Positions 1 through 11,084 are shown, counted from the first letter of the stretch. The stretch: 64,000 nucleotides of DNA from Antrihabitans stalactiti (GCF_012932915.1 NZ_VCQU01000001.1:1054001-1118000); one strand, 5' to 3'. Program-made: numbers and translations. The notes: generated by a model from the sequence alone, not told the origin.

Positions 1-1
1 T

Positions 2-556
2 TTGGCGCGCATCCATGCCGTGTCCGTGCTTCTGGTCATACCCCAGGCGACCGTGTGGACCTTCGGTCTCGTGTGGCTGACCCATGACCGCGGTTGGTCG
101 ATCGGTGCCGCCGGTGCGCTGATCACCGTGACGCAACTGCTCGGCGCAGTTGGCAGGATCGCGGCAGGAGCGTGGTCGGACATGCTCGGTAGCCGGATGC
201 GACCGTTGCGCTACGTCGCCATCGCCGCTGCCGCAACCATGGGCGCTTTGGCCTTCACCGACGTCGTCGGTTGGTCGATTGCCATCCCGATTCTCGTTGT
301 GGCATCGGTGGTTACGGTCGCGGACAACGGCTTGGCATTCACCGCCGTCGCCGAAATCGCCGGTCCGTACTGGAGCGGACGTGGCCTCGGCATCCAGAAC
401 ACCGGCCAGAACCTCGCCGCCTCGGCAATCCCGCCGCTGTTCGGTGCGTTGATCGCGTCGACCGGATTCCCGGCGATGTTCGCCGTCACAGCAGTCATCG
501 CCGCCGTCGCCGTTCCCCTGGTTCCCAGTGAGCGCGCGCAAAGCCCGACCGCGTAG
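2..556 (+). CDS. MFS transporter, C-terminal part (5' end outside window)
   Basis: The reading frame is open at the left edge, so this is the C-terminal 184 residues of a longer protein. It has about five to six hydrophobic segments joined by short basic loops. The loop AAGAWSDMLGSRMRP resembles the G-x-x-x-D-R-x-G-R-type loop of the major facilitator superfamily. Full MFS proteins are about 400 residues, so roughly half is missing. The substrate cannot be told. The TAG stop at 554-556 is followed by palindromes C1 and B1 and then the convergent leuB gene. The TTG at position 2 is probably internal rather than a start. Confidence 0.75.
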   Translation: MARIHAVSVLLVIPQATVWTFGLVWLTHDRGWSIGAAGALITVTQLLGAVGRIAAGAWSDMLGSRMRPLRYVAIAAAATMGALAFTDVVGWSIAIPILVVASVVTVADNGLAFTAVAEIAGPYWSGRGLGIQNTGQNLAASAIPPLFGALIASTGFPAMFAVTAVIAAVAVPLVPSERAQSPTA

Positions 557-591
557 CGAGCCGATGTCACTGTGCGTGAGCCAGTGTTCCC

Positions 592-653
592 CCGCAGAGC
601 GATTTGTTCGACGCAAGCGCAATTGCGTCTGCGGCGAACAAAATGCCTTGCGG
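592..653. repeat. Family C palindrome, copy C1
   Basis: A 62-base nested palindrome. The outer arms are CCGCAGAGC and GCCTTGCGG (imperfect), the middle arms TTTGTTC and GAACAAA, and the inner arms GACGCAA and TTGCGTC. The right side carries a 6-base bulge, TGCGGC, between inner and middle arms. Close copies lie at 37782-37843 and 38888-38949. It sits at the convergent junction of the MFS gene and leuB, 17 bases from a family B palindrome. Confidence 0.85.
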
Positions 654-670
654 CATCAAGAATCGCCAAC

Positions 671-720
671 CAACTGTGAGCGAATTTCACCCCTGGAGGG
701 GTAAGACTCGCGCACAGTTG
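671..720. repeat. Family B palindrome, copy B1
   Basis: A 50-base imperfect palindrome. It starts CAACTGTG, has centre CACCCC-TGG-AGGGGT, and ends CGCGCACAGTTG. The family B core is GTGCGCGA-N-TTTCACCCC facing GGGGTGA-N-A-N-TCGCGCAC. Six more copies are in this window. It lies 11 bases beyond the leuB stop. There is no U-run after the hairpin in either direction. Confidence 0.88.
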
Positions 721-731
721 TTGGTGGCTCT

Positions 732-1778
732 TTACAAAGCGGCTGCGATCCGGTCGCCGACGGCGCTGGTGGTGACTGCCGCACCGGGAGTGCGGGATTC
801 GAGGTCGTGGGCAACCGCGGCCTCGACTCGAGCGGCGCCTTCGGCGTTCCCGAGGTGGTTGAGCAGAAGCGAGAGCGACAGGATTGCCGCCGTCGGGTCT
901 GCTTTGCCCTGGCCCGCGATGTCCGGTGCACTGCCGTGGACCGGCTCGAACATGCTCGGATTGGTGCCTGTCGCGTCGATGTTTCCGCTTGCGGCCAAGC
1001 CGATTCCGCCCGTGACCGCTGCGGCGAGGTCGGTGATGATGTCGCCGAAAAGGTTGTCGGTGACGATCACATCGAAGCGCGCGGGGTCGGTCACCATGTG
1101 GATCGTCGCGGCGTCGATGTGCTGGTAGGCGACCTCGACGTCGGGGAATTCAGCACCGACTGCGTCGACCGTGCGCTGCCACAGCGAACCGGCGAACGTC
1201 AGGACGTTGGTCTTGTGCACCAAGGTGACGTGCTTGCGCCGTGTCTGCGCCTTCGCAAAGGCATAGCGCACAACGCGTTCCACGCCGAATCGGGTGTTCG
1301 TGCTCACCTCGGTCGCGACCTCGTGCGGCGTACCGACACGAATTGCGCCGCCGGTGCCCGTGTACGGACCTTCTGTCCCTTCGCGGACGACGACGAAGTC
1401 GATCGGCGGATTGCCCGCCAACGGACCGACAACGCCGGGAAACAGCCGCGACGGACGCAGGTTCACGTGATGGTCGAGCGCAAACCTGGCTGCCAGCAAC
1501 AGACCTCGTTCGAGGATTCCGCTCTGGACCGACGGATCACCGATCGCGCCGAGCAGAATCGCGTCGTGCTCCTTCAGTTCGGCAAGCACCGAATCGGGCA
1601 GCAACTCACCGGTCGCGTTGTAGCGGCGGGCACCGAGGTCGTACTCGGTGGTCGCCACGTCGGGGACAACAACACGCAAAGCTTTGAGGGCTTCGGTGAT
1701 GACCTCCGGCCCGATACCGTCGCCTGCGATTACTGCAAGCCGGAGCGGAGCCTGCGGAGCGACCAATGGCCCCGTCAT
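732..1778 (-). CDS. leuB: 3-isopropylmalate dehydrogenase
   Basis: Oxidatively decarboxylates 3-isopropylmalate to 2-oxoisocaproate with NAD in leucine biosynthesis (cytosol). The 348 residues match the family's usual length of 336-360. The N-terminus [13 protein letters not shown] is the family signature. The segment [20 protein letters not shown] holds the conserved Asp residues that bind the metal and isopropylmalate. [11 protein letters not shown] near residue 280 is the cofactor loop. The ATG at 1778 overlaps the serA stop by 4 bases (ATGA), so the two are probably translationally coupled. The gene ends convergently with the MFS gene, separated by palindromes B1 and C1. Confidence 0.97.
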   Translation of the reverse strand: MTGPLVAPQAPLRLAVIAGDGIGPEVITEALKALRVVVPDVATTEYDLGARRYNATGELLPDSVLAELKEHDAILLGAIGDPSVQSGILERGLLLAARFALDHHVNLRPSRLFPGVVGPLAGNPPIDFVVVREGTEGPYTGTGGAIRVGTPHEVATEVSTNTRFGVERVVRYAFAKAQTRRKHVTLVHKTNVLTFAGSLWQRTVDAVGAEFPDVEVAYQHIDAATIHMVTDPARFDVIVTDNLFGDIITDLAAAVTGGIGLAASGNIDATGTNPSMFEPVHGSAPDIAGQGKADPTAAILSLSLLLNHLGNAEGAARVEAAVAHDLESRTPGAAVTTSAVGDRIAAAL

Positions 1779-3370
1779 GACAGATTCACGGTTTCGATCT
1801 TGCTGGCGCCGACCGCCTCGGTAATCGCGGTCTTGACCGATTCGGGAACCTCTTGGTCGACGCGGAGCAGGATGATCGCCTGCGGGCCTTCGGCATCCTG
1901 GCTCAGCTGAGCAGCCTGAATGTCGACATTTGCTTCGCCGAGCAGGGTGCCGATCTTGCCGAGCGCGCCCGGACGGTCCTCGTAGTGCACGACGAGGTTG
2001 AAACCTTCGGCGCGCAGATCGAAGTTGCGGCCGTTGATGTTGACGATCTTCTGGACCTGCTTCGGCCCCGAGAGCGTGCCGGACACGTTAGTGATCGAGC
2101 CGTCAGCGTGGACTGCGCGCAGGTCGACGACGCTGCGGTGATTCGGGCTCTCCGGTGCCTTGGTGACCGTCGCGCTGACGCCACGCTCCTCTGCAAGCGC
2201 AGGTGCGTTGACGAACGTGACCGCGTCTTCGATGACGGCCGAGAACACGCCGCGCAGGGCGGACAGCTTCAGCACCTCGACATCTTCGGACGCAAGCTCG
2301 CCGAGCACATCGACGGACAGGCTCACCGGCAATTCACCCGAGAGTGCACCGACGAGAACGCCCTGCTTGCGAACGATCTCCAGCCACGGTGCGACTTCCT
2401 CGCCGACCGCTCCCCCGGACACGTTGACCGCGTCGGGAACGAATTCTCCTGCGAGCGCCAGCAATACGGACTTGGCGACGTCGGTTCCGGCGCGATCCTG
2501 GGCTTCCGATGTGGAGGCGCCCAAGTGTGGGGTCACGACGACCTCGGGCAGCTCGAAGAGCGGGCTGTCGGTGCAGGGCTCGGTCTCGAACACGTCCAGG
2601 CCGGCAGCGCGAACATGCCCTGACTTGATCGCCTCGGCCAGTGCGGCCTCGTCGACCAGGCCACCGCGGGCTGCGTTGACGATGATGACGCCAGGCTTCG
2701 TCTTAGCCAGGTTCTCCTTGCCGATGATGCCCTTGGTTTCCGGGGTCTTCGGCAAGTGGACCGAAATCAGGTCCGCGCGGGAAAGCAACTCGTCGAGCGA
2801 GATGAGCTCGATGCCGAGTTGCGCTGCGCGAGCGGCTGATACGTAGGGGTCGTATGCGATGACGTGCGTCTCGAATGCCGCGAGGCGTGCCGCGAAAAGC
2901 TGCCCGATCCGGCCGAGGCCGACGACACCGACCGTCTTGCCGAAGATCTCGACGCCGTTGAACTTGCTGCGCTTCCAGGTGTGCTCACGCAGCGTCGCGT
3001 CCGCTGCGGGAATCTGGCGGGCAGCCGCGAGCAGCAGCGTGACCGCGTGCTCGGCGGCAGTGTGGATGTTGGAGGTCGGCGCGTTGACGACCATCACGCC
3101 ACGCTCGGTCGCAGCAGGGACGTCGACATTGTCGAGTCCGACGCCGGCGCGCGCGACGATCTTGAGATTCGTTCCCGCTGCAAGCACCTCGGCGTCTACG
3201 GTCGTTGCGGAACGAACCAGCAACGCGTCAGCCTCGGGAACTGCCGCCAGCAGAGCCGGACGGTCCGGGCCGTCGACCCAGCGGACTTCGACGCCGTCGC
3301 CCAGCGCTTCAACAGTGGATTGAGCGAGCTTGTCGGCGATCAGAACAATGGGACGGCCTGGCTGGCTCAC
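1775..3370 (-). CDS. serA: D-3-phosphoglycerate dehydrogenase (long form with ACT domain)
   Basis: Oxidises 3-phosphoglycerate to 3-phosphohydroxypyruvate, the first step of serine synthesis. About 531 residues: an N-terminal D-hydroxyacid dehydrogenase core with Rossmann motif VVGLGRIGQ near residue 150, catalytic Arg in NAARGG and His in TPHLGAS; then an intervening domain; then a C-terminal ACT domain ([19 protein letters not shown]) that binds serine for feedback inhibition in the mycobacterial enzyme. The GTG at 3370 has GGGGAG about 10 bases upstream. An upstream ATG at 3415 would add 15 unconserved residues. It overlaps leuB by 4 bases and is separated from ilvC by palindrome A1. Confidence 0.96.
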   Translation of the reverse strand: MSQPGRPIVLIADKLAQSTVEALGDGVEVRWVDGPDRPALLAAVPEADALLVRSATTVDAEVLAAGTNLKIVARAGVGLDNVDVPAATERGVMVVNAPTSNIHTAAEHAVTLLLAAARQIPAADATLREHTWKRSKFNGVEIFGKTVGVVGLGRIGQLFAARLAAFETHVIAYDPYVSAARAAQLGIELISLDELLSRADLISVHLPKTPETKGIIGKENLAKTKPGVIIVNAARGGLVDEAALAEAIKSGHVRAAGLDVFETEPCTDSPLFELPEVVVTPHLGASTSEAQDRAGTDVAKSVLLALAGEFVPDAVNVSGGAVGEEVAPWLEIVRKQGVLVGALSGELPVSLSVDVLGELASEDVEVLKLSALRGVFSAVIEDAVTFVNAPALAEERGVSATVTKAPESPNHRSVVDLRAVHADGSITNVSGTLSGPKQVQKIVNINGRNFDLRAEGFNLVVHYEDRPGALGKIGTLLGEANVDIQAAQLSQDAEGPQAIILLRVDQEVPESVKTAITEAVGASKIETVNLS

Positions 3371-3432
3371 GTGTATGACTCCCCGGTCAGGTAGGCATGG
3401 CAATTTCCGGTCCACAGCTTAGTGGCCCGGGT

Positions 3433-3496
3433 CCTTGTGAGTCTTTTCGGAGTCAATCTGTTGGAGCTTCTCCGGACTCCGAAAAGACTCACAAGG
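3433..3496. repeat. Family A palindrome, copy A1
   Basis: Two perfect 22-base arms (3433-3454 and 3475-3496) flank a 20-base loop. The core arm is GTGAGTCTTTTCGGAGTC, where other copies have TTTTTGG. This copy lies inside a tandem gene run, directly after the ilvC stop at 3500-3498 and before serA. The 20-base loop is unique: copies A2-A4 have loops of 0-2 bases. It could form a strong intercistronic hairpin that separates ilvBNC from serA-leuB. Confidence 0.9.
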
Positions 3497-3497
3497 G

Positions 3498-5042
<1,545 letters not shown>

Positions 5043-5046
<4 letters not shown>

Positions 5047-6971
5047 TCGGCCGCGTCCTGTCCGATGGCGTTGTCCATTGCTGCATGGATGACCGCTGGT
5101 TCGGCGACGGTCTCGTCGTCGTCGAAGAACGGGCGAATGCCACGCGCTGCCTGGATTTCGTCGTTGCTGGTGCCTGCGGCGACCATCGGCCACACCTGAG
5201 CATCCGTGCTCACGATGAAGTCGATCACCACCGGCTTGTCGTTGATTGCCTGCGCCTCACGGATTGCCGCTTCGACGTCTTCTTGCTTCTCCACCCGAAT
5301 ACCGTGGCAGCCCAAGGCTTCTGCGAGCTTGACGAAGTCCGGGATGCGGAGCGTGTGAGTGCCGAGGTTCGTCTGGCTGTAGCGCTCGCCGTAGAACAGC
5401 GTCTGCCACTGGCGGACCATGCCGAGGTTGCCGTTGTTGATGAGCGCAACCTTGATCGGAATACCTTCGACGGCGCACGTCGCAAGTTCCTGGTTGGTCA
5501 TCTGGAAGCAGCCGTCGCCGTCGATCGCCCAGACCTCGGCATCGGGACGGCCCATCTTGGCGCCCATCGCGGCCGGGACCGCGTAACCCATCGTGCCCAG
5601 ACCACCCGAGTTGAGCCACGTACGCGGCTTCTCGTAGCGAACGAACTGTGCAGCCCACATCTGGTGCTGGCCGACGCCGGCACAGTAGATCGCGTCCGGA
5701 CCGGCAAGCCTGCCGACGGCGTCGATGACGTATTCGGGCGACAACATGCCGTCTGTCGGCTCGTCCCAGCCCAGGGGGTACTGCTTGCGAACGCCCTCCA
5801 AGTAGGTCATCCACTTGGCGATTTCGATTCGCGAGCCGGTTGCGAGGTCGGCCCGGATGGCCTCGATCAGCTCGACGATGACCTCTTTGCAGTCGCCGAC
5901 GATCGGCACGTCCGCGTACCGGTTCTTGCCGATCTCGGCGGGGTCGATATCCGCGTGGATCACCTTGGCATTGGGTGCGAACGAGTCGAGCTTGCCGGTC
6001 ACACGGTCGTCGAAGCGGGCTCCGAGCGTGATCAGCAGGTCGCTGCGCTGCAGCGCGGCCACCGCGGCGACCGTGCCATGCATGCCGGGCATGCCGAAGT
6101 TCAGCGAGTGGCTGTCCGGGAAGCTGCCCCGCGCCATCAGCGTCGTGACCACGGGAATTCCAGTGAGCTCGGCCAGTGCGAGCAGCTCGCGCGACGAATC
6201 GGACTTGATGACGCCGCCACCGACGTAGAGCACGGGCGACTTGGCATCCATGATCAGTCGCGCTGCTTCACGAACCTGCTTGCCATGCGGCTTGGTCACC
6301 GGACGGTAGCCGGGCAGTCGCATCTCCGGCGGCCACGAGAACGTCGTCTGCGCCTGGAGCACGTCCTTCGGGATGTCGACCAGGACAGGTCCGGGCCGAC
6401 CGCTCGACGCCAGGTAGAACGCCTCCGCCATGATCCGTGGGATGTCGATACCGTCGGTGATCAGGAAGTTGTGCTTCGTGATCGGCATCGTGATGCCTGA
6501 GATGTCGGCTTCCTGGAACGCGTCCGTGCCGATGGACGGGCGCGGCACCTGACCGGTGATCGCGACGATCGGCACCGAATCCATGTGCGCGTCGGCGATC
6601 GGGGTGACGAGGTTAGTTGCACCTGGTCCGGACGTCGCCATGCACACGCCGACCCGTCCTGTCGCCTGCGCATAGCCGGTCGCGGCATGACCCGCGCCCT
6701 GCTCATGGCGGACGAGGACGTGGCGAACCTTGTGCGAATCGAAAAGCGGATCGTAGACCGGAAGAACTGCGCCGCCCGGAATGCCGAAGACGATGTCGAC
6801 GTCGAGTTCCTCGAGCGCACGGACCACCGACTGCGCGCCCGTTACCCGCTCAGGGGCAAGCTGACGACGAGGCGTCGTAGGGGGCGTGGCGGGAGCCGCG
6901 ACAGACGGCTGACCTGCGGGGGGCGTCGGCCTGCGGGTGGCTGGCCCCGGCCGTGCGGTGGGTGCGCTCAC
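5043..6971 (-). CDS. ilvB: Acetolactate synthase large (catalytic) subunit
   Basis: Condenses two pyruvates, or pyruvate and 2-oxobutyrate, in the first common step of branched-chain synthesis, with ThDP, Mg2+ and FAD. About 642 residues. A Pro/Ala-rich N-terminal extension of about 40 residues precedes the ThDP-binding domain starting at [14 protein letters not shown]. The catalytic Glu is in [10 protein letters not shown]. The C-terminal ThDP motif is [13 protein letters not shown] followed by INNGNLGMV. The GTG at 6971 has AGAAGGAAG about 5 bases upstream. Expression is probably controlled by the leader peptide and attenuator at 7030-7145. Confidence 0.97.
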
Positions 6972-7029
6972 TTTCGCTTCCTTCTTACGGATCGCTTGGT
7001 TGGTCAAGACAACAACGGCGCCTAACAAC

Positions 7030-7066
7030 AAAAAAAGACCCTCGACAGCGTTCGCTGTGCGAGGGT
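7030..7066 (-). terminator. ilvBNC attenuator: intrinsic terminator
   Basis: Read on the minus strand, ACCCTCG-C-ACAGCG, a 2-base loop and CGCTGT-CGAGGGT form a 13-bp stem with one bulged C, immediately followed by C and seven Ts. This is a textbook intrinsic terminator. It lies about 60 bases before the ilvB start and after the leader peptide, so it can only act as an attenuator of ilvBNC. Confidence 0.9.
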
Positions 7067-7123
7067 GGCGCGTCTTGCTGAGTTGAAAATAATCGGCTCA
7101 GGTGCAGACGCGCCGGCCGATTA
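7067..7123 (-). promoter_or_regulatory. ilvBNC leader: competing hairpins
   Basis: Two mutually exclusive pairings are visible in the transcript. TAATCGGC (7123-7116) can pair with GCCGATTA (7097-7090). GGCGCGTCT (7114-7106), lying within that first hairpin, can instead pair with AGACGCGCC (7075-7067), which abuts the terminator stem. The first region overlaps the Leu-Leu-Val-Ile codons of the leader peptide. Ribosome stalling there would therefore change which hairpin forms. The pairing is seen in the sequence; the regulatory consequence is inferred. Confidence 0.7.
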
Positions 7124-7145
7124 CGAGCAACTCAGTTGGTTTCAC
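7098..7145 (-). CDS. ilvB leader peptide (15 residues)
   Basis: A GTG-initiated reading frame of 15 codons and a TGA encodes MKPTELLVIGRRVCT. It has a Leu-Leu-Val-Ile run, as expected for a peptide whose translation senses branched-chain aminoacyl-tRNAs. It ends just before the competing hairpins and terminator that precede ilvB. There is no ribosome-binding site. Instead a promoter -10 (TACCGT) ends 7 bases before the GTG, so the transcript probably starts at the start codon. The analogous ilvBNC leader of Corynebacterium glutamicum also carries branched-chain codons. Confidence 0.82.
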   Translation of the reverse strand: MKPTELLVIGRRVCT

Positions 7146-7152
7146 GCGTTCG

Positions 7153-7182
7153 ACGGTATGCGCGCGTGAGCAGACGAGTCAA
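7153..7182 (-). promoter_or_regulatory. ilvBNC promoter
   Basis: Minus-strand -35 TTGACT (7182-7177), an 18-base spacer and -10 TACCGT (7158-7153), matching the actinobacterial housekeeping pattern TTGAC-N18-TANNNT. The predicted transcription start coincides with the GTG of the leader peptide at 7145. Confidence 0.75.
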
Positions 7183-7241
7183 ACTCGTGACCAGGTCGTC
7201 CCATTATGTGGGATTGAAAGAGGTAATGCGAAGATGTTGGT

Positions 7242-7742
7242 GTGTCATCACCGCATAAGTCCGTGCCACCAGACCAATCGTCCCATACCGAAAAGGGTGA
7301 GCGAACCGACGGGGCGTCGAGACAGCCGATTCGTCACGTCATCCGCATACAACGGTTGGCCCTGCTCGCGGCCTTCATGTTGCTGGTCTGCGTGAGCTTT
7401 CCTGCACTCTCGTGGCCCGCAGTCCTCGGTTGGTTGTTCTTGCTGCCGATCGCCGTAGTGGTCTGGGTGCTGCGAACCCAAACGACGGTCTCGGCCGAGG
7501 GGCTCGCATTGCAGACCGTGTTCGGCTTCCGGACCCTGCAGTGGTCCGACATCAAGGGCGTCCGCATCCCGAAGCGCGGCTGGGTCCGAGCGGACCTCGT
7601 GCGCGGCGGCGAAGTTGCGCTACCCGCTGTCGGGTTCGATCGTCTGCAGGAACTCGCTGCGGCGTCCGGCGGTCATATCCCGGACCCGTTCGGTCCGGGG
7701 ACCGAGGAAAACGATTCGCCCGACGACGGCCACGAAACGTAG
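7242..7742 (+). CDS. PH-domain membrane protein (Cfp6-like)
   Basis: 166 residues: a polar N-terminus of about 35 residues, two close hydrophobic segments (about residues 42-77, LALLAAFMLLVCVSFP and VLGWLFLLPIAVVVWVL), then a small beta domain (TTVSAEGLALQTVFGFRTLQWSDIKGVRIP) typical of bacterial PH-like domains, and an acidic tail. Its place, divergent from ilvB, matches cfp6 (Rv3004) in M. tuberculosis, a culture-filtrate protein of unknown function. The GTG at 7242 was chosen because no in-frame ATG lies before the membrane segments. It ends 9 bases before ilvD. Confidence 0.8.
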   Translation: MSSPHKSVPPDQSSHTEKGERTDGASRQPIRHVIRIQRLALLAAFMLLVCVSFPALSWPAVLGWLFLLPIAVVVWVLRTQTTVSAEGLALQTVFGFRTLQWSDIKGVRIPKRGWVRADLVRGGEVALPAVGFDRLQELAAASGGHIPDPFGPGTEENDSPDDGHET

Positions 7743-7751
7743 CGTTGCCCC

Positions 7752-9596
7752 ATGCCTCCGCTCAAATCACGGGTTACCACTGCTGGACGCAATGCCGCTG
7801 GCGCCCGCGCACTCTGGCGCGCGACCGGAATGACGGATTCGGATTTCGGTAAGCCGATCGTCGCAATTGCGAACTCCTACACGCAGTTCGTGCCCGGACA
7901 CGTACATCTGAAGAACGTGGGCGACATCGTCGCCGACGCGGTCCGGGCTGCAGGCGGAGTGCCGCGCGAATTCCATACGATCGCCGTCGACGACGGAATC
8001 GCTATGGGCCACGGCGGCATGCTGTACTCCCTGCCGAGCCGCGAAATCATCGCCGACTCGGTCGAATACATGGTCAACGCGCACACCGCCGACGCACTCG
8101 TCTGCATCTCCAACTGCGACAAGATCACTCCCGGCATGCTCAATGCCGCTCTACGGCTGAACATCCCGACCGTGTTCGTGTCTGGCGGACCGATGGAAGC
8201 CGGTAAAGCTGTCGTCGTCGGTGGTGTGGCACAAGCCCCGACAGACTTGATCACGGCGATCTCGGCGTCCGCGAACAGCGACGTCAGTGACGAGGGCCTC
8301 ACCGAGGTCGAGCGCAGCGCGTGCCCGACGTGCGGGTCGTGCTCGGGCATGTTCACCGCGAACTCCATGAACTGCCTGACCGAAGCGCTCGGACTTGCGT
8401 TGCCCGGCAACGGTTCCACGCTGGCCACCCACGTCGCTCGGCGTGCACTGTTCGAACGAGCGGGCACCGCGGTCGTCGAAGCAGCGCTTCGGTACTACCG
8501 CGACGAAGACGAAAGCGTCCTGCCGCGGAACATCGCCTCTCCGAAGGCATTCCGCAACGCGATGGCCTTGGACGTCGCGATGGGCGGGTCGACCAACACA
8601 GTGCTGCATGTCCTCGCCGCAGCGCAGGAAGGCGAGGTCTTCGACTTCGACCTCGCCGAGATCGATTCGATCAGTCGCGCCGTCCCCTGCTTGTCGAAGG
8701 TCTCCCCCAACTCGGATTACCACATGGAAGACGTGCACCGAGCGGGCGGAATCCCCGCGATCCTGGGTGAGTTGCGTCGCGCGGGTTTGCTGGAAACCGA
8801 CGTCTCGACGGTCCATACGCGGTCGTTCGACGACTGGCTCGACACCTGGGATATCCGCTCCGGCAAGGCATCCGACGAAGCGATCGAGCTGTTCCATGCC
8901 GCGCCCGGCGGTGTCCGCACGGTCGAGCCGTTTTCCACGAACAACCGGTGGTCCTCGCTCGACACCGACGCGGCCGGCGGCTGCATCCGGGACTTCGAGC
9001 ACAAATACACAGTCGAGGGTGGGCTCGCCGTTCTGCGCGGCAACATCGCACCGGACGGCGCCATCATCAAGACCGCAGGCATCGACGAAGAACTCTGGAA
9101 CTTCCAAGGGCCCGCACGCGTCGTCGAATCGCAGGAAGAAGCGGTTTCCGCAATTCTCGGCAAGGTCATCCAGCCGGGTGAGGTGCTGGTCGTGCGCTAC
9201 GAGGGTCCGGCAGGTGGTCCGGGAATGCAGGAAATGCTGCACCCCACTGCATTCCTCAAAGGCTCCGGCCTCGGCCGCAAATGCGCGTTGATCACCGACG
9301 GTCGCTTCTCCGGTGGATCGTCGGGCATCTCGGTCGGCCACATCTCCCCCGAAGCCGCACACGGCGGCGCCATCGGCTTGATCGAAGACGGCGACCAGAT
9401 CCTGATCGACGTGGTGACGCGGAAGTTGGAGTTGTTGATCGACGACGAAGTCTTGGCCGAACGACGCGCCAAGATGGAAGCCTCCGAGCGACCCTGGCAA
9501 CCCGTCGCCCGTGAACGTGTGGTCACAACCGCCCTGCGCGCCTACGCCGCACTGGCCACCTCGGCCGACAAAGGCGCGGTCCGCCGGGTGCCATAG
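7752..9596 (+). CDS. ilvD: Dihydroxy-acid dehydratase
   Basis: Dehydrates dihydroxyisovalerate and dihydroxymethylvalerate to the 2-oxoacids of valine and isoleucine. It is an iron-sulfur enzyme of 614 residues, the normal length. The cluster-binding cysteines lie in [13 protein letters not shown] (near residue 120) and [19 protein letters not shown] (near residue 195). The C-terminal [20 protein letters not shown] is the family signature. The ATG at 7752 has no ribosome-binding site but follows TAGCGT by 6 bases, so it may be leaderless. It lies apart from ilvBNC on the opposite strand, and is probably regulated separately from the attenuator. Confidence 0.97.
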   Translation: MPPLKSRVTTAGRNAAGARALWRATGMTDSDFGKPIVAIANSYTQFVPGHVHLKNVGDIVADAVRAAGGVPREFHTIAVDDGIAMGHGGMLYSLPSREIIADSVEYMVNAHTADALVCISNCDKITPGMLNAALRLNIPTVFVSGGPMEAGKAVVVGGVAQAPTDLITAISASANSDVSDEGLTEVERSACPTCGSCSGMFTANSMNCLTEALGLALPGNGSTLATHVARRALFERAGTAVVEAALRYYRDEDESVLPRNIASPKAFRNAMALDVAMGGSTNTVLHVLAAAQEGEVFDFDLAEIDSISRAVPCLSKVSPNSDYHMEDVHRAGGIPAILGELRRAGLLETDVSTVHTRSFDDWLDTWDIRSGKASDEAIELFHAAPGGVRTVEPFSTNNRWSSLDTDAAGGCIRDFEHKYTVEGGLAVLRGNIAPDGAIIKTAGIDEELWNFQGPARVVESQEEAVSAILGKVIQPGEVLVVRYEGPAGGPGMQEMLHPTAFLKGSGLGRKCALITDGRFSGGSSGISVGHISPEAAHGGAIGLIEDGDQILIDVVTRKLELLIDDEVLAERRAKMEASERPWQPVARERVVTTALRAYAALATSADKGAVRRVP

Positions 9597-9597
9597 A

Positions 9598-9667
9598 CGC
9601 TGAGCGCACATTCCTTGCAGATCGAGACGGGAATCCGTGGCGAATCGTCAGGAATGAGCGTTCAGCG
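9598..9667. repeat. Long imperfect palindrome (family D, single copy here)
   Basis: Arms CGCTGAGCGCACATTCCT (9598-9615) and AGGAATGAGCGTTCAGCG (9650-9667) pair at 16 of 18 positions around a 34-base loop. The position fits the other palindromes: the convergent junction between ilvD and the VOC gene, starting right after the ilvD stop. No second copy was found in the window, so family status is a guess. Confidence 0.65.
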
Positions 9668-9673
9668 GTCAGT

Positions 9674-10111
9674 TCATCGGTTGAGTTGCTGGGCGAGGCC
9701 GACCATGACGCCTTCGGGACCGCGGACGTAGCACATGCGCCAGTCGTCGCCGATCTGCGCCAACTCGCCGACCAGGGTCGCGCCGAGGGCTTGCACACGG
9801 GCAACGGTGTCGTCGATGTCGTCTACGGCGAACATGACGCGCAAGTAGCCGCGCGTATTCACCGGTGCGTTCGGATTCCCGCCGACTGCTTTCGGCGTCA
9901 AGTACTGCATCAACTCGACCTTGCCGTGACCGTCTGGAGTCCGCATCATCGCGACGTCGACGCGCTGGCCTTCGATCGCGACGATGCGATCGGCCCAATC
10001 GGCCTCGATGGTTCCCTTGCCCTCCAGCTCCAGCCCCAGTGCGGTGAAGAACTCGATAGCGGCCTCGAGGTCGTCGAAGACGATGCCTACGTTGTCCATT
10101 CGTTCGATCAT
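9674..10111 (-). CDS. VOC-superfamily (glyoxalase/bleomycin resistance-like) protein
   Basis: 145 residues with the two beta-alpha-beta-beta-beta repeats of the vicinal oxygen chelate fold: MDNVGIVFDDLEAAIEFFTALGLELEG at the start and GYLRVMFAVDDIDDTVARVQALGATLVGE in the second half, closing with RGPEGVMVGLAQQL. Single-domain VOC proteins include glyoxalases, dioxygenases and resistance proteins, and the substrate cannot be inferred. The ATG at 10111 has a strong AGGAAGGA upstream. It is divergent from the quinone-oxidoreductase-like gene at 10185, with a short perfect palindrome between them. Confidence 0.85.
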   Translation of the reverse strand: MIERMDNVGIVFDDLEAAIEFFTALGLELEGKGTIEADWADRIVAIEGQRVDVAMMRTPDGHGKVELMQYLTPKAVGGNPNAPVNTRGYLRVMFAVDDIDDTVARVQALGATLVGELAQIGDDWRMCYVRGPEGVMVGLAQQLNR

Positions 10112-10132
10112 GGTGTTCCTTCCTGTCGTAGT

Positions 10133-10143
10133 GTCCCTGGGAC
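10133..10143. promoter_or_regulatory. Candidate operator between VOC and oxidoreductase genes
   Basis: The 11-base perfect palindrome GTCCCTGGGAC lies in the 73-base divergent intergenic region. Its position suits a regulator-binding site for one or both genes. No regulator gene is adjacent, so the binding protein is unknown. Confidence 0.4.
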
Positions 10144-10184
10144 GGAGCCGTCAGCACATTCTCGACATCGAGATCGGAGCATCG

Positions 10185-11084
10185 ATGAAGGCAGTCCGTT
10201 TCAGCCGGTTCGGGGGTCCGGAGGTACTCGAAATCGTGGATCTTCCCGATCCGCATCCAGGTCCGGGCCAGGTGCGTATTGCGGTGCGGGCGGCGGGCAT
10301 CAATGCGAGCGACTGGAAGAAGCGTCAGGGTCTGATCGACGAGGAGCTTCCGCAGACGCTGGGCTACGAGGCGGCGGGCGTCGTCGATGAGCTTGGGCTC
10401 GGTGTCGCGGATGTGGCTGTCGGCGATCGCGTATTCGGGTTCGCTGAAGAGGCTGTGGCCCAGGCCGAATCGGCTGTGCTCTCCTACTACGCAGTGATCC
10501 CCGCGTCCATCGACTTTCCTGGTGCAGCGGCGTTGCCTGCAGCGATCGAGACCGCCACGCGTGCGCTGGATCAACTCGGAGTCCGACGCGGCACGACCGT
10601 GCTGGTCAACGGCGCGTCGGGAAGTATCGGTAGCGCTGCCGTTCAACTCGCCGTGTTGCGGGGTGCACGCGTGATCGGCACTGCCGGTGCGGCAAACCAG
10701 GAGTACCTGCGATCGCTGGCCGCCGAACCGGTGGTCTACGGCGAGGGGCTCGTCGAACGAGTCCACGCAGTCGCGCCTGACGGCGTCGACCTCGCGCTCG
10801 ACGTGGCTGGCAATGGCATCCTGCCCGAGCTGATCGAACTCGCCGGCGACCCCGCGAACGTCGTGACTCTCGCCGATTTCGCGGGAGCGCAGAAGTACGG
10901 GGTGACGTTCAGCAGAGGCGACACCGGCCGCGCGGTCCACGTACTCGATGAGATCGGCGAGTTGATCGACTCCGGGCGCTTCACACTCCCGGCAATCCAG
11001 ACCTTTCCACTTGCCGAGGTCGCCGAGGCACACCGCGTGGGCGAGGCGGGGCGCGTGCGCGGAAAGCTCGTCTTGGTGGTCTAG
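10185..11084 (+). CDS. Zinc-independent MDR oxidoreductase (quinone oxidoreductase-like)
   Basis: 299 residues of the medium-chain dehydrogenase/reductase family. An N-terminal GroES-like domain (MKAVRFSRFGGPEVLEIVDLPDP, then GYEAAGVVDELG) precedes a nucleotide-binding domain with the motif VNGASGSIGSAAVQLAVLRGARVIG near residues 140-165. The cysteine ligands of zinc alcohol dehydrogenases are absent, which points to an NADPH:quinone reductase-like enzyme. The ATG at 10185 is in frame with the family N-terminus. The stop overlaps that of the convergent DoxX gene by 3 bases. Confidence 0.88.
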   Translation: MKAVRFSRFGGPEVLEIVDLPDPHPGPGQVRIAVRAAGINASDWKKRQGLIDEELPQTLGYEAAGVVDELGLGVADVAVGDRVFGFAEEAVAQAESAVLSYYAVIPASIDFPGAAALPAAIETATRALDQLGVRRGTTVLVNGASGSIGSAAVQLAVLRGARVIGTAGAANQEYLRSLAAEPVVYGEGLVERVHAVAPDGVDLALDVAGNGILPELIELAGDPANVVTLADFAGAQKYGVTFSRGDTGRAVHVLDEIGELIDSGRFTLPAIQTFPLAEVAEAHRVGEAGRVRGKLVLVV

